DNA of 64,000 bases from Heterodera schachtii (taxonomy: Eukaryota; Nematoda; Chromadorea; Rhabditida; Heteroderidae). The position numbers and the translations under genes are program-made. Under the pieces are notes generated by a model. The model had not been told where the DNA came from. It was given only the letters and a program-made list of their open reading frames with translations, and did no database searches. Where the stretch lies: NCBI GenBank assembly GCA_023374025.1, contig SIJG01000001.1, forward strand, positions 1,127,500 to 1,191,499, in the 5' to 3' direction. Numbering within the stretch: the first letter of the stretch is position 1; every line of letters starts with the position of its first letter. This document shows, in pieces, positions 23,937 through 35,879 of the stretch.

Positions 23937-26900
23937 GGGGGACCGTAAAATAAAAAATAAAAAAACTAAAATTAATTTAAAACTGATTAAGTATTATTCT
24001 AAAACTAATAATAAATGTTTTCATTTTAACCTCAAAAATAAATTTAAAAAATTATTTTTTTTCTTTCTTAATAAAATGTTATTTTTGATGCATAATTAAT
24101 GTACCGCCCCTGTTTATTAAAAGCAGTTTCATTTGTATATTGTTGAATAAGTTTTATCCTCGTCATCAAATTTTGTATTTTTATCGCTCACATAATTACA
24201 GTACTCCTTAAGCGGGCCAAATAAATAAATCAATTATCAAAAGGGAAGGGTGGTGGAAAGGTGCCCTATAAAGAAAACAATTAAAGGAATTTTCCTAATT
24301 AATTAAAAGGATTTATCAAACTGTTATTCATCAAACGATAATAATAATTTTATTTTAAATTCACAATAAATAATTATAAATAAATAATTAATTATTCTAA
24401 AATTAATTAAAAAAAAGTTTCCACGGAAGGGTGCTCATGAACGGAATTTTCCTAATTAATTAATTAATTCAAAAGATTTATCAATTTTATTTAACAAACA
24501 ATAATAATTTTTATTTTAAATTCACAAATAAATAAATAATTAATTATTTTTAAAATTAATTAAAATAATTCCATGGAAGGGTGGGTGCCCAATAAAGAAA
24601 GCAATTAACGGAATTTTCCTAATTAATTAATTAAAACGATTTATCAAAATATAAATAATTAATTAATTATTCTAAAATTAATAAAAAATTTCAAAGAAGA
24701 GTGTCCAACAAAGAATTTAATTAACAGTATTTTTCCTAATCAATTAATTAATTAAAAGATTTATCAAATTGTTATTTCTCAAACAATAATATAATAATTC
24801 TTATCTTAAATTCACAAATAAAATTATAAAAAAAAATTAATTATTCTAAAACAATAATAAAAATTCCAATTTGAACACCAAATAAAAAAATTTTTTCAAT
24901 AAAATATTAAATTTTGATACACAATTTATTTCAATTATCAAAAGGGCATAGTGGTGGAAGGGTGTTCAATAAACAAATCAATTAATGGAATTTTCCAACT
25001 TCCGCTTTTAAGGGAAAGAAGCCCATATAATTAAAATAATATTTTATAAATAAATAAACATTTATCAATTAATTATTTTATTTTTATTCACAAATAAATA
25101 AAATTTTTTGTTTTCTCATTAAAAATTTATTATTTTTATAACAAATTAATTTAGCAACACTCTTACTTTTAAACGTTTTTATTTACAAGAATTATTATTA
25201 TTTTATTATTGTAGAATTTTTATCAACAATTTTTATAAGGTAAAATCAATTACAGTACCCCTTTAAAGGGTTAAAAAAATAGTGCGAGGGTATTGGCCCG
25301 AAGACAAATAAACCAATCAATTAACGAAAACCCCCCACCCCAATTTGCTTTTAATGGAAAAGAATTTGTAAACCGCAGAAACCGCTGAATAAAAATTATT
25401 TTAAAATTGCTTAACGTTTTTATGCTAAAATTAACTTATTTATTTTTTCATTTTAACATGCAAATAATTTTTAAAAATTCTGTTTTGATGTAGGTGTTTT
25501 TATTAACAAATACTTAAACATATTTATTTATTGTGAATTTTCTTATTAAATTTTCTATAACCTCAAATTAATTCCAGTACCCATAAGGGCTAAACAAACA
25601 ATCAGCTATCAAAGGGATAGAGTGTGGGAAGGGTGATAACAAATCAATTAATGGAATTTTCTACTAATTTTCTCTTTTGAATGAAAAAGAAAAGGGTGGC
25701 TATATAATTTAAATTAATTTTATTATTAATAATTATTAAAATTAATCAATATTTACTAATTGAAAAGTCATAATAAATATTTTCATAAAAATTGCAAATA
25801 AAATTATTTATTTTTCTCATTAAACTTTATTATTATTTAATGCATAATTTAATTCACCCACCAGTTTATATTTTGAATCTTTATTTTTAAAAACAGTTTA
25901 TTTTATTTAGTATTAAAGAATTTTTCTCATCATTATGAAAGGGTATGGGGAATCTATAATTAAATTAATATTTTATAAAATAAATAAATTAATTAAAAAC
26001 TTCATCAAATTATTATTTCTCAATAATTATTATTATTTTAAATTCACAAATAAATAAATAATTTTTCTCACTAAATTTTATTATTTTGATAATAGTTTAA
26101 TTTATCAACACCCTACATTTTTTCAAAGAATTTTTTTAAATTAATTATTTTATAAGGTCAAATTTATTACAGTACCCTTTAGATGGATAAATAAATAAAT
26201 AAATAATTCGTTGTGCGAGGGTGTTGGAACGGTGTCAAGCAAACAAAATAATTAACTAATTTTTCCCCAATTTATTTTGAATCGAAAAGAAATGGGAAAC
26301 CGTCGAATAAAATTTAATCAAAACAAAATAATTTAAACTTGCTTAAATAATTCTCTAAAATTAATAATAAATATTATGCATTTATTTAATTCGCAAATAA
26401 TTAAAATCTTTAACTTATTAAAATTTCTATTTTCGTGCAGAACTCTGAATTGCCGTAAGTATTTAGCTTTTGAATTTTTTATTATTTATTACCGTTGAAT
26501 TTTTCTCACGAATTTTTTATTTTGTCTGCTACAATAATTACAGTACCCGTTTACGGGCTCAAAAAAAAGGGGAAGGGTGCTGGAACGCAGCCAAAAATAA
26601 TCAATTTTTAATTTTGCCCAACATTTACTTCTATAGTGAAAAAAGAAGTAGCTGACATACAATAAAGATAATTTATGTCAATTATATTTGTATTATTACC
26701 TCTTTGACAATTTCGGCAACAATGTTTGCCACATAGGGTCGTTTGGGCCGACAAAAATCACGCGAACCATACTCAGAATGTCAACACCTTTTTAAATTAT
26801 ATAGTCAAAACAACATGCCTAAAATCGAATGGCACCCCCCTTAAATAAGTGATAAGACGTAAGTGCCCTGCGAAAAAACCTAGCCTACCGGTCAGAGTAT

Positions 26901-27188
26901 CTCAACGTCAAGTACATCAGCCTTCCTTGCTATGATTTTGTGAAACAAAGGCAATGAAAGTCCTTCTACACCACCCGGCCCGATTTTACCTCAACGGCAA
27001 TCACCTGGAGCAAATTGGCATAAGATGTTGCCCACAATCATGCTCCCAATGACGCCACTGTTCAGGTAAATGCACAGGCTAACGCCACCGCCCAAATCGA
27101 CCGCATATTTTGCGAGCTCTTCATTTCTGATCGCCTGCTGCTCTTCTTCATAGCCCAACAGGTAGGCCTGTTGAGCAGTCAGCGTGCG
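23937..27188. repeat. Left near-identical arm of the inverted repeat
   Basis: AT-rich DNA is built of degenerate units a few hundred bases long that repeat words such as GTACTGTAATT, GGAAGGGTG, AATTAATGGAATTTTCC and GGACCGTA. The inner 550 bases (26,640-27,188) have balanced composition and look coding. Read on the minus strand, 27,190-26,990 is open for more than 60 residues (LTAQQAYLLGY..., VDFGGGVSLCIYL), but I do not recognise the product. Confidence 0.8.
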
Positions 27189-28090
27189 AAATTTTCCATT
27201 GAAAATTTGAGCTCAATGCGGCTCCCTTTGACCAGCGCGATCAGCTCCTTTTTTCGCGTTTTCACCGCGTAGCGCTTTCATAGTACATCTATTGCTCAAA
27301 CAGCTAAGGGAATTAAATGAGTCAACTGTTTCGTGCAGATAATCTACGTCGGGGGTCGGGTCTTTACCGTGCACCAATCTCATCCACCCGCCTCTCCAAG
27401 GTCTAAACTCCTTGAGCAGCTCCAAACTTCGGCAAACATGCCATGATGAATCCCACTCACACACTTACAAGGCCGTCGTACAGGTGTACAATCACATACT
27501 TCGGTAGGATGTACCAAGCTTTGCCCAACTTAACACAATAATCAGGCACAACAACAACAACCCTGTGTTTTCCCCGCATTTTTGGGTAAATTATGCCTGA
27601 CAACACAAAACAATCACCTGGCCCCATCGAGCACAAACGTCTTTGGCAAATGTTTTTTAAATTTGTTTATTTCCAACAAAACCTGGCGTATTGCTCGGCA
27701 GAATTACAAAGAAAGAGTTTGTCATTTGACTAACAAGTATAAATTTTTTTAAAAACGTCCTTATATTGTGGTGTGCCAACTCGGTTCATTTTTCTTCATC
27801 TTTGGTCCATCGGAAACTCTTTGCCATCGTTGTCGTTGCCGATTCATCCTTCTTTTTGTGCTTCATGATCAGATCGGTGCAGGCAAAGTTCAACTTTGCA
27901 CAGTCTTGGCAAAACGATTGGGCAAACACAAGTCGCTGCTGTTGCTCGCCATTCTGATTGATGAGTTTGAAACTGCTCTTTCCCTGCCGGAAATTTTCGC
28001 CACGACACTCATCGCACATGAACGTGAACACACCATACTAAACATTTTGCGAATTTTTAACAAAATTTTGTTAAAAACCTTGGGGCGACC
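27189..28090 (-). pseudogene. Maverick-like gene fragments, unidentified
   Basis: The minus strand has short stretches of balanced composition with splice-like ends. One around 27,560-27,480 encodes KLGKAWYILPKYVIVHLYDG before a GTAAGT donor. One around 27,700-27,620 encodes HLPKTFVLDGAR. One around 28,031-27,786 has CDEC and CQDC pairs spaced like a zinc-binding region. Position beside the packaging ATPase suggests capsid-related or other Maverick genes, but none is recognised, and gaps, stops and frame changes make them broken. Confidence 0.35.
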
Positions 28091-28099
28091 CCTCAGTAA

Positions 28100-28395
28100 A
28101 CTTCAGCTTTAGGCTTGCTCTGGCTTAGACTTCAGCTTTAGGCTTAGGCATACTTAGGTTTAGGCTTCAGCTTTTAGGCTTGCTTAGGTATAGGCTTCAG
28201 CTTTAGTCTTATGTCTGATTTTTTAGGCTTCAGCTTTTAGGCTTGTTTAGGTATAGGCTTTAGGCTTAGGCATAGGTCTGTTTTTAGGTATAGGCTTTCG
28301 GCTTAGGCTTAAGTCTGAGTTTTAGGCTTCAGCTTTTAGGTTTACTTAGGTATAGGCTTCAGCTTTTAGGCTTGCTTAGGTATAGGCTTCAGGTT
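28100..28395. repeat. Minisatellite of TAGGCTT words
   Basis: About 300 bases consist of imperfect units such as TTAGGCTTGCTTAGGTATAG and GCTTCAGCTTTTAGG, period roughly 18-45 bp. The GCCTA words in the MITE at 2,697-2,861 and the patch at 7.5 kb are the same sequence type on the other strand. Confidence 0.7.
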
Positions 28396-29090
28396 TAGCG
28401 AGCTGTCTTTTGTACCGACTGCCTGTTACCCAATTGGGGACGGGACTTTGTGTCAAAACCACTGAATGGCTGCCAAAGATTTAAATGTCATATAGCATTC
28501 GATGGGACGCATGACCGAACTTAGTGACTCCGACAAACAAATTATGAGCAATGGGTCTACGGTGAAAGACTCCGGCAAACAATTGTGTGCAATTGTAGGC
28601 TTCACATTTTCGGATAAAATTTTTTGAATTTAAGGATTTACCCAAATTATTCTGATCACGTGTACACTATGTGTGAGGCCCCTTAAACCAGTCCCTTGCA
28701 CTAATTGCTCAAAGTTGAAACAGAAATTTTATTTACCAGAGTTAAATAAAGTACAACGGGATGGATGGTATCAAGAACGAAATATAGTTGAAAAAATATT
28801 GATGAAATTATTGTATTTCGGGAAAATATTAGGTGACAAAAGAAGAAATAAATAAATGAACAAAAATATTTGCAAAATTAATGAAATGACATGAAAAATA
28901 AAAATTAAATTATGGAATAATTTCGGGGGTCTAGCTCATCTTCTTCTTCCGCGAGCAGGTTCACAGCGAGGACTGGGTTGTACGACAAATAGTGCGCCAG
29001 GGGTAATCATCATATAAATTTCTTTGTCGGTTATCCCTGATCACCCCAAGTCCTGGGTGTTCCCTCGCAGCTTGACCCTGTACTCATCCT
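28396..29090. other. Spacer DNA, weak coding traces
   Basis: 28,673-28,855 is an open plus-strand frame with a CTNC pair but no recognisable domain. On the minus strand, 29,020-28,915 is open with a glutamate-rich end (LLAEEEDELD). It could be the C-terminal end of a broken Maverick gene. Nothing is firm. Confidence 0.25.
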
Positions 29091-29108
29091 TCCCGGTGGT
29101 GTTGTCGT

Positions 29109-29620
29109 TCAGCCACAGACCGTATTACGAATGCTTAACATGTTGTTGAGCGGCCTCATCAGGAAGATGTACTGGTCGTTGGACCTTGGCACACGCATTG
29201 CCTTATCGAATAGATTTTGCGTGAGGAAAATCACGGAAAATGTTGTGGTGGTACTTTTTGGTGTACAGATCGGCCAACTTCTTGGCCTCAATGTCACCCA
29301 TCAAGTCATCGTACACAATCAGACAAGGTTTTGGTAGCTTTTTTAACATTTCGTCAGACGGGGCACCTGCGTGAGGGACAAATCCCTGCCGTTCCAGTTC
29401 GGGAATCTGCGCCGAGTATTCACCGTATGCCCACACTAGACACAAAAACACTACAAAATAACCCATTTACACATACCTATTGCCTTGGGTGGCGGGTCAA
29501 ACATCACGTTGGCATGTCTTAACAAGCGAAGAACCACTGGGTCATACCCGAAGATGAGGGCACCTTGACAACCACCCCTGATGGAATGGGAATAGCAAGT
29601 TAACTTTCGTTTATTCTTGG
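29109..29620 (-). pseudogene. Maverick/Polinton packaging ATPase (FtsK/HerA type), broken
   Basis: Read on the minus strand from about 29,620, three pieces follow in order. The first is a degenerate P-loop region (VPSSSGMT, lacking the Walker A lysine). Next comes LRLLRHANVMFDPPPK, then a short GTATGT...TCTAG intron. The third is WAYGEY, Walker B CLIVYDDLM, SVIFLTQNLF and a Y-rich tail. That order and the QNLF motif are typical of Maverick/Polinton genome-packaging ATPases. The frame shifts between the P-loop and LRLL, and again between YTKKYHH and SVIFL. The Walker A lysine is replaced by methionine. It cannot encode an active enzyme, but the identity of the family is clear. Confidence 0.75.
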
Positions 29621-29639
29621 GTTATCCATCCGAGCAACA

Positions 29640-30112
29640 ACAATGGACAACTGTTTATGACATCTGAGTCGTTTCCTTTACGTTTTCTTCCAAAGGCGGG
29701 CCGGTGGCGTACACCTCAGGGTGTCGTAACGGCTGAGTGAACACTTTTTCCGTGCCCTTATGCGGAATTTAGCCCTATCGGCAAAGTCCACTTAAGAAAA
29801 TGGCACATGTTATGACAAAACACCTGTGGCCGCTTACCAATTGCGTCAAACGTCACAAAGTTCTCGCCGTCCGTCTTTAGCCGATTCGAAAAAATGGTCA
29901 CCCCCCTCGGGCTGGATGATCTAGTCTAGCTCAACAGTTCCGCTTCTGCAGCTTGAACACCGCCCTGGCTGGTCCCATGGCACAAACCGAGGCGTTTGCA
30001 GGTGCCGTGGGCAGTACACTGTGACGCCCATTGTGTTGACGGCGAACTCAATCTTGGGGAATTCGCCCAACTTTTCCGATTGTCTCGCACGCTTCATTGA
30101 TCAGTTTCGCGC
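29640..30112 (-). other. Possible Maverick capsid-gene remnants
   Basis: Balanced-composition DNA upstream of the ATPase. Minus-strand pieces such as GVTIFSNRLKTDGENFVTF before a GTAAGC donor at about 29,838 look coding, but are surrounded by stops and frame changes. Position suggests a structural gene; no match is recognised. Confidence 0.25.
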
Positions 30113-33100
30113 ATTACGCTGACTGCTCAACAGGCCTACCTGTTGGGCTATGAAGAAGAGCAGCAGGCGATCAGAAATGAAGAGCTCGCAAAATATGCGG
30201 TCGATTTTGGCGGTGGCGTTAGCCTGTGCATTTACCTGAACAGTGGCGTCATTGGGAGCATGATTGTGGGCAACATCTTATGCCAATTTGCTCCAGGTGA
30301 TTGCCGTTGAGGTAAAATCGGGCCGGGTGGTGTAGAAGGACTTTCATTGCCTTTGTTTCACAAAATCATAGCAAGGAAGGCTGATGTACTTGACGTTGAG
30401 ATACTCTGACCGGTAGGCTAGGTTTTTTCGCAGGGCACTTACGTCTTATCACTTATTTAAGGGGGGTGCCATTCGATTTTAGGCATGTTGTTTTGACTAT
30501 ATAATTTAAAAAGGTGTTGACATTCTGAGTATGGTTCGCGTGATTTTTGTCGGCCCAAGCGACCCTATGTGGCAAACATTGTTGCCGAAATTGTCAAAGA
30601 GGTAATAATACAAATATAATTGACATAAATTATCTTTATTGTATGTCAGCTACTTCTTTTTTCACTATAGAAGTAAATGTTGGGCAAAATTAAAAATTGA
30701 TTATTTTTGGCTGCGTTCCAGCACCCTTCCCCTTTTTTTTGAGCCCCTAAACGGGTACTGTAATTATTGTAGCAGACAAAATAAAAAATTCATGAGAAAA
30801 ATTCAACGGTAATAAATAATAAAAAATTCAAAAGCTAAATACTTACGGCAATTCAGAGTTCTGCACGAAAATAGAAATTTTAATAAGTTAAAGATTTTAA
30901 TTATTTGCGAATTAAATAAATGCATAATATTTATTATTAATTTTAGAGAATTATTTAAGCAAGTTTAAATTATTTTGTTTTGATTAAATAATTTTATTCG
31001 ACGGTTTCCCATTTCTTTTCGATTCAAAATAAATTGGGGAAAAATTAGTTAATTATTTTGTTTGCTTGACACCGTTCCAACACCCTCGCACAACGAATTA
31101 TTTATTTATTTATTTATCCACCTAAAGGGTACTGTAATAAATTTGACCTTATAAAATAATTAATTTAAAAAAATTCTTTGAAAAAATGTAGGGTGTTGAT
31201 AAATTAAACTATTATCAAAATAATAAAATTTAGTGAGAAAAATTATTTATTTATTTGTGAATTTAAAATAATAATAATTATTGAGAAATAATAATTTGAT
31301 GAAGTTTTTAATTAATTAATTTATTTTATAAAATATTAATTTAATTATAGATTCCCCATACCCTTTCATAATGATGAGAAAAATTCTTTAATACTAAATA
31401 AAATAAACTGTTTTTAAAAATAAAGATTCAAAATATAAACTGGTGGGTGAATTAAATTATGCATTAAATAATAATAAAGTTTAATGAGAAAAATAAATAA
31501 TTTTATTTGCAATTTTTTATGAAAATATTTATTATGAATTTTCAATTAGTAAATATTGATTAATTTTAATAATTATTAAATATAAAATTAATTTAAATTA
31601 TATAGCCACCCTTTTCTTTTTCATTCAAAAGAGAAATTAGTAGAAAATTCCATTAATTGATTTGTTATCACCCTTCCCACACTCTATCCCTTTGATAGCT
31701 GATTGTTTGTTTAGCCCTTATGGGTACTGGAATTAATTTGAGGTTATAGAAAATTTAATAAGAAAATTCACAATAAATAAATATGTTTAAGTATTTGTTA
31801 ATAAAAACACCTACATCAAAACAGAATTTTTAAAAATTATTTGCATGTTAAAATGAAAAAATAAATAAGTTAATTTTAGCATAAAAACGTTAAGCAATTT
31901 TAAAATAATTTTTATTCAGCGGTTTCTGCGGTTTACAAATTCTTTTCCATTAAAAGCAAATTGGGGTGGGGGGTTTTCGTTAATTGATTGGTTTATTTGT
32001 CTTCGGGCCAATACCCTCGCACTATTTTTTTAACCCTTTAAAGGGGTACTGTAATTGATTTTACCTTATAAAAATTGTTGATAAAAATTCTACAATAATA
32101 AAATAATAATAATTCTTGTAAATAAAAACGTTTAAAAGTAAGAGTGTTGCTAAATTAATTTGTTATAAAAATAATAAATTTTTAATGAGAAAACAAAAAA
32201 TTTTATTTATTTGTGAATAAAAATAAAATAATTAATTGATAAATGTTTATTTATTTATAAAATATTATTTTAATTATATGGGCTTCTTTCCCTTAAAAGC
32301 GGAAGTTGGAAAATTCCATTAATTGATTTGTTTATTGAACACCCTTCCACCACTATGCCCTTTTGATAATTGAAATAAATTGTGTATCAAAATTTAATAT
32401 TTTATTGAAAAAATTTTTTTATTTGGTGTTCAAATTGGAATTTTTATTATTGTTTTAGAATAATTAATTTTTTTTTTATAATTTTATTTGTGAATTTAAG
32501 ATAAGAATTATTATATTATTGTTTGAGAAATAACAATTTGATAAATCTTTTAATTAATTAATTGATTAGGAAAAATACTGTTAATTAAATTCTTTGTTGG
32601 ACACTCTTCTTTGAAATTTTTTATTAATTTTAGAATAATTAATTAATTATTTATATTTTGATAAATCGTTTTAATTAATTAATTAGGAAAATTCCGTTAA
32701 TTGCTTTCTTTATTGGGCACCCTTCCATGGAATTATTTTAATTAATTTTAAAAATAATTAATTATTTATTTATTTGTGAATTTAAAATAAAAATTATTAT
32801 TGTTTGTTAAATAAAATTGATAAATCTTTTGAATTAATTAATTAATTAGGAAAATTCCGTTCATGAGCACCCTTCCATGGAAACTTTTTTTTATTAATTT
32901 TAGAATAATTAATTATTTATTTATAATTATTTATTGTGAATTTAAAATAAAATTATTATTATCGTTTGATGAATAACAGTTTGATAAATCCTTTTAATTA
33001 ATTAGGAAAATTCCTTTAATTGTTTTCTTTATAGGGCACCTTTCCACCACCCTTCCCTTTTGATAATTGATTTATTTATTTGGCCCGCTTAAGGAGTACT

Positions 33101-33363
33101 GTAATTATGTGAGCGATAAAAATACAAAATTTGATGACGAGGATAAAACTTATTCAACAATATACAAATGAAACTGCTTTTAATAAACAGGGGCGGTACA
33201 TTAATTATGCATCAAAAATAACATTTTATTAAGAAAGAAAAAAAATAATTTTTTAAATTTATTTTTGAGGTTAAAATGAAAACATTTATTATTAGTTTTA
33301 GAATAATACTTAATCAGTTTTAAATTAATTTTAGTTTTTTTATTTTTTATTTTACGGTCCCCC
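30113..33363. repeat. Right near-identical arm of the inverted repeat
   Basis: This is the reverse complement of the left arm. The coding-looking inner part is here on the plus strand (30,119-30,310, ending in TGA), followed at 30,531 by an ATG frame (MVRVIFVGPSDPMW...) that stops at a GTAATA splice-donor-like site near 30,602. The outer ~2.7 kb is AT-rich repeat without genes. Confidence 0.8.
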
Positions 33364-33946
33364 ATTTTAAATTTAAAATTGGGAAAATTTCGTTAATTAA
33401 TTTGTTTATTTGGTCCCCTCGCCACTCTTGCCTTCCTTCTCGTTGCAGTGAACTCTCGCTACACTCTTTTGCCACTCTCGCCATCCTTCTCGTTGCAATG
33501 CACTCTCACCACACTCTTTTGCCACTCTCGCCATCCTTCTCGTTGCAATGCACTCTCGCCACACTATCTCGCCATAGTTGTCTCGCCTCATAGGGGCAGA
33601 CATTCTTGCTTCTCATTGGCTGCTGCAGCAGTGATGACGTCATTTTTTCACTTTATGAGAGCAAATTAATGCATTCGTTCCTATTGCCAGTGTGGCCTAG
33701 TGGTTAGTGCGTCAGTCTGGCCGCCCCTCTGGGGTTCGGATCCGCTTGGTGCGGGGAATTTTTGATGAATTTTAAATGAATTTAAATTCAGTGTCTTAAG
33801 ATGTTTGCCCTTTAAGATGTTTAAAAATTAATTTAAAATTAAATTAATTAATTTAAAATTTGCATAAAGTCGCGCAGTAAGAAAAAAAGTCGCGCAGTAA
33901 GAAAAAGGGCGCGCACCCTGTAATAGGTTTGGGTTGCAAGAAAAAA
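33364..33946. repeat. Outer right part of the inverted repeat
   Basis: 33,420-33,600 has three imperfect ~57-bp units of CACTCTCGCCA..CTTCTCGTTGCAATG. 33,640-33,960 mirrors 22,742-23,045. The tRNA-like block (A-box-like TGGCCTAGTGG, B-box-like GGTTCGGATCC) is at 33,690-33,760 on the plus strand. No gene is seen; short frames here are repeat-driven. Confidence 0.6.
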
Positions 33947-35351
33947 TCAATAAAATAATTTGGCAATGTAGCGGAGACCCGGGTTAGGTTTGATTCTGCT
34001 AGCCTCGAGCCGCACTTTGCTCTTGGCGTAGCAACTGTCAATGTGCTGCTGTTGTCGTTGTGCCCTCTCATCCTCTGAGATGCCCTCCTCCAAACATTTA
34101 GCAGGATAACCGGACGCTTAAGCATTTTTTAAATTATTATTTTGTACGGTCGTTGAAAAGCCTAAAATTAGGCATTACTGTATCTACCTCGCTCATGGTC
34201 CTCAAAGTGAGGACAGTTGTAATCAGGGTCCACAAGGCCTTTTGGGTACAGTTCTGAGCACTTCCGACAGAGCATGAAGAGCGTTCGGTTGTTCATTCGC
34301 ACCGGGATCACTGGGATGTCGTACAAGCAGTGACGAGGCGGCACCACAAAGCACTTGATGATCCCCTCAAGCGGCATCCCATCGTCGTCAACCATATGCA
34401 GCGGCTTGTTCCATTTCACGTCTTTGTCCATTTTGAGCAGAGTGGGGTGGCCAATCGGGTATTTTGTGAACATGTTCCTGTGATTGAAATAATTTTTCAG
34501 TATTTTTTCATCAAAATTTACCGTGATGGGTAGAGGCTGTTGAAGTCCTTGACCTTGATGCTGCGATTCAGCTTCTCGCCATTTGGCTTAATGATGCCCA
34601 TGGCCAACCAATCTGGTCCAGTTCGGCCTAAATTTTGAAATGTTTTACAAAAATTAGCCATATTTACCGCAAAAGAAGGCGTCCCGGAATTCAATGGGTC
34701 CAGAGTCCGACGTGTTATCGAAGAAGGCCTTCATTGCAGGGTCTTCCTCCAGCATACGCACCAGGTGACACTCCCAGATGATCTCCACTTCAAAATCCCT
34801 GGCGATTTGCTTCACACGTTTGGCATCCCGCGCCCGTATTGCTCCTGCTGTCTCTCCACCGCCGACAATCGCTTCATCATCCGGGAAGCAGTTTGGAGAA
34901 GAGTGCCAATAACAACTTAAATAATGGGACATTGATTAAAATTTTTCAAATAAATTACGTACCCATTCACTTCGATCGCGAGGTTTTTCGCCATTCCAGG
35001 GCGCTCCATCATTCCATCCAGGCTATAGCTGCCATATTTATACTCGCCGCCGGGGCTTTCAATGAAGCGGAGTGTCCAGCCGTTGTCTCGCATTTCTTCC
35101 TCCGCACGCCATTTGAGGTAGTTGCGAGCAATTGTGCTCTGTTTTCCCCTCTTTTCGTAACCAAGATGAGGGACAATGGCAATGCGCTCTTTGTCTTGGT
35201 GCGCCCGAGACACAATGTACTTCATGCAGGCAGACTAAATATTAAAAAAATTATGTTTGTTTATTTTTGCCAGAAATACCGGGATGGTGATAGAATCGAT
35301 TAACTCATGTTTTGTCTCGGCCATGAAAAGCTCACGCATTTTCAACACACA
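33947..35351 (-). pseudogene. Maverick DNA polymerase B, middle part (truncated)
   Basis: Exons on the minus strand join in phase: up to 35,280, then 34963-35234, 34678-34915, 34522-34627, 34188-34477 and from 34,116 down. Visible blocks are LKMRELFMAET, PSACMKYIV, GSYSLDGMM, EVNGCYWHSSPNCFP, KDFNSLYPS (polymerase motif A), YPIGHPTLL, the cysteine pairs of CRKC, and ASGYPAKC followed by IKPNPGLRYIAKL (motif B start). These are the hallmarks of protein-primed family B polymerases of Maverick/Polinton elements. The coding sequence stops at the edge of the inverted repeat, before motif C, and its 5' end is cut by the BEL retrotransposon; the N-terminal part continues at 54,125. Splice sites and frame in this part are intact, so the element may have been active until these events. 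Confidence 0.8.
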
Positions 35352-35834
35352 TGTCGCTAACAGCGACAGATCTTATCGATCAATCCGTTTTTCCCACGCC
35401 TTTTCGTCCCTAGTGATAGTCCAATTAAGTTTTTCCTCTGTGCCCCGCCCCTCGCATTTTTCGGCCTATAAAAAGGGCACCATTTCCACTCATGCGATCT
35501 CTTCCACATTTCCATTCATTCATTTCTTCTTCTGCTTAATAAATTTATATTTGTGAAAAGAGTTCGGGGGATTTGGTTGGAACGGTTCCCCTCCCCCTTC
35601 TGCTGCTCGCCGTCGTCGTTGTCCGACCCACCACCGCTTCGTCGGTCTTCCCCGCAGGAGTCTTCCACTCCTGCGGGCCATCGCTTCTTCGGCTCGTCCG
35701 TCCCTTCCCACCCTTGGGAAGGCACGGCCGAGAAAGGGAAAGGAGGGACACCACAGCTGATTTTGCCCTTGGCAAAGTCGGCTCCCGTCTCCCTCACTCC
35801 CCACAAAAGTTTTTGCCGACACTTGGCTGCGACA
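35352..35834 (+). repeat. BEL/Pao 5' LTR
   Basis: The 483-bp direct repeat of 53,642-54,124 begins TGTCGC and ends GCGACA. It contains a TATA box (CCTATAAAAAGG at about 35,465) and a polyadenylation signal (AATAAA at about 35,538). The sequence just after it (ATTGGAGCCCCGTAG) is the likely primer-binding site, tRNA not identified. Confidence 0.9.
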
Positions 35835-35879
35835 AAATTGGAGCCCCGTAGGGGTCCGCTGTTCCTTGCCGAAAGGACC

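Larger units (their letters stand above)
22742..33961. repeat. Giant inverted repeat (palindrome) around a Maverick core
   Basis: The left side from 22,742 and the right side ending at about 33,961 are reverse complements. Both carry, from the outside in, TTGATTTTTTCTTGCAA, GCGCGACTTT words, a tRNA-like block, GAGAGCAAATTAATG, GC-rich TGGCGAGAG words and a long AT-rich region. The inner parts, 23,937-27,188 and 30,113-33,363, appear nearly identical: paired positions sum to 57,300 or 57,301 at widely spaced checks. The left arm has one extra ~630-bp AT-rich unit (23,304-23,936). The spacer (27,189-30,112) is unique and holds broken Maverick genes. Confidence 0.85.

Noticed and set aside
33690..33760. 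Functional tRNA gene
   Set aside because: A and B boxes are present, but T-stem and acceptor stem do not pair. Kept only as a tRNA-like segment.
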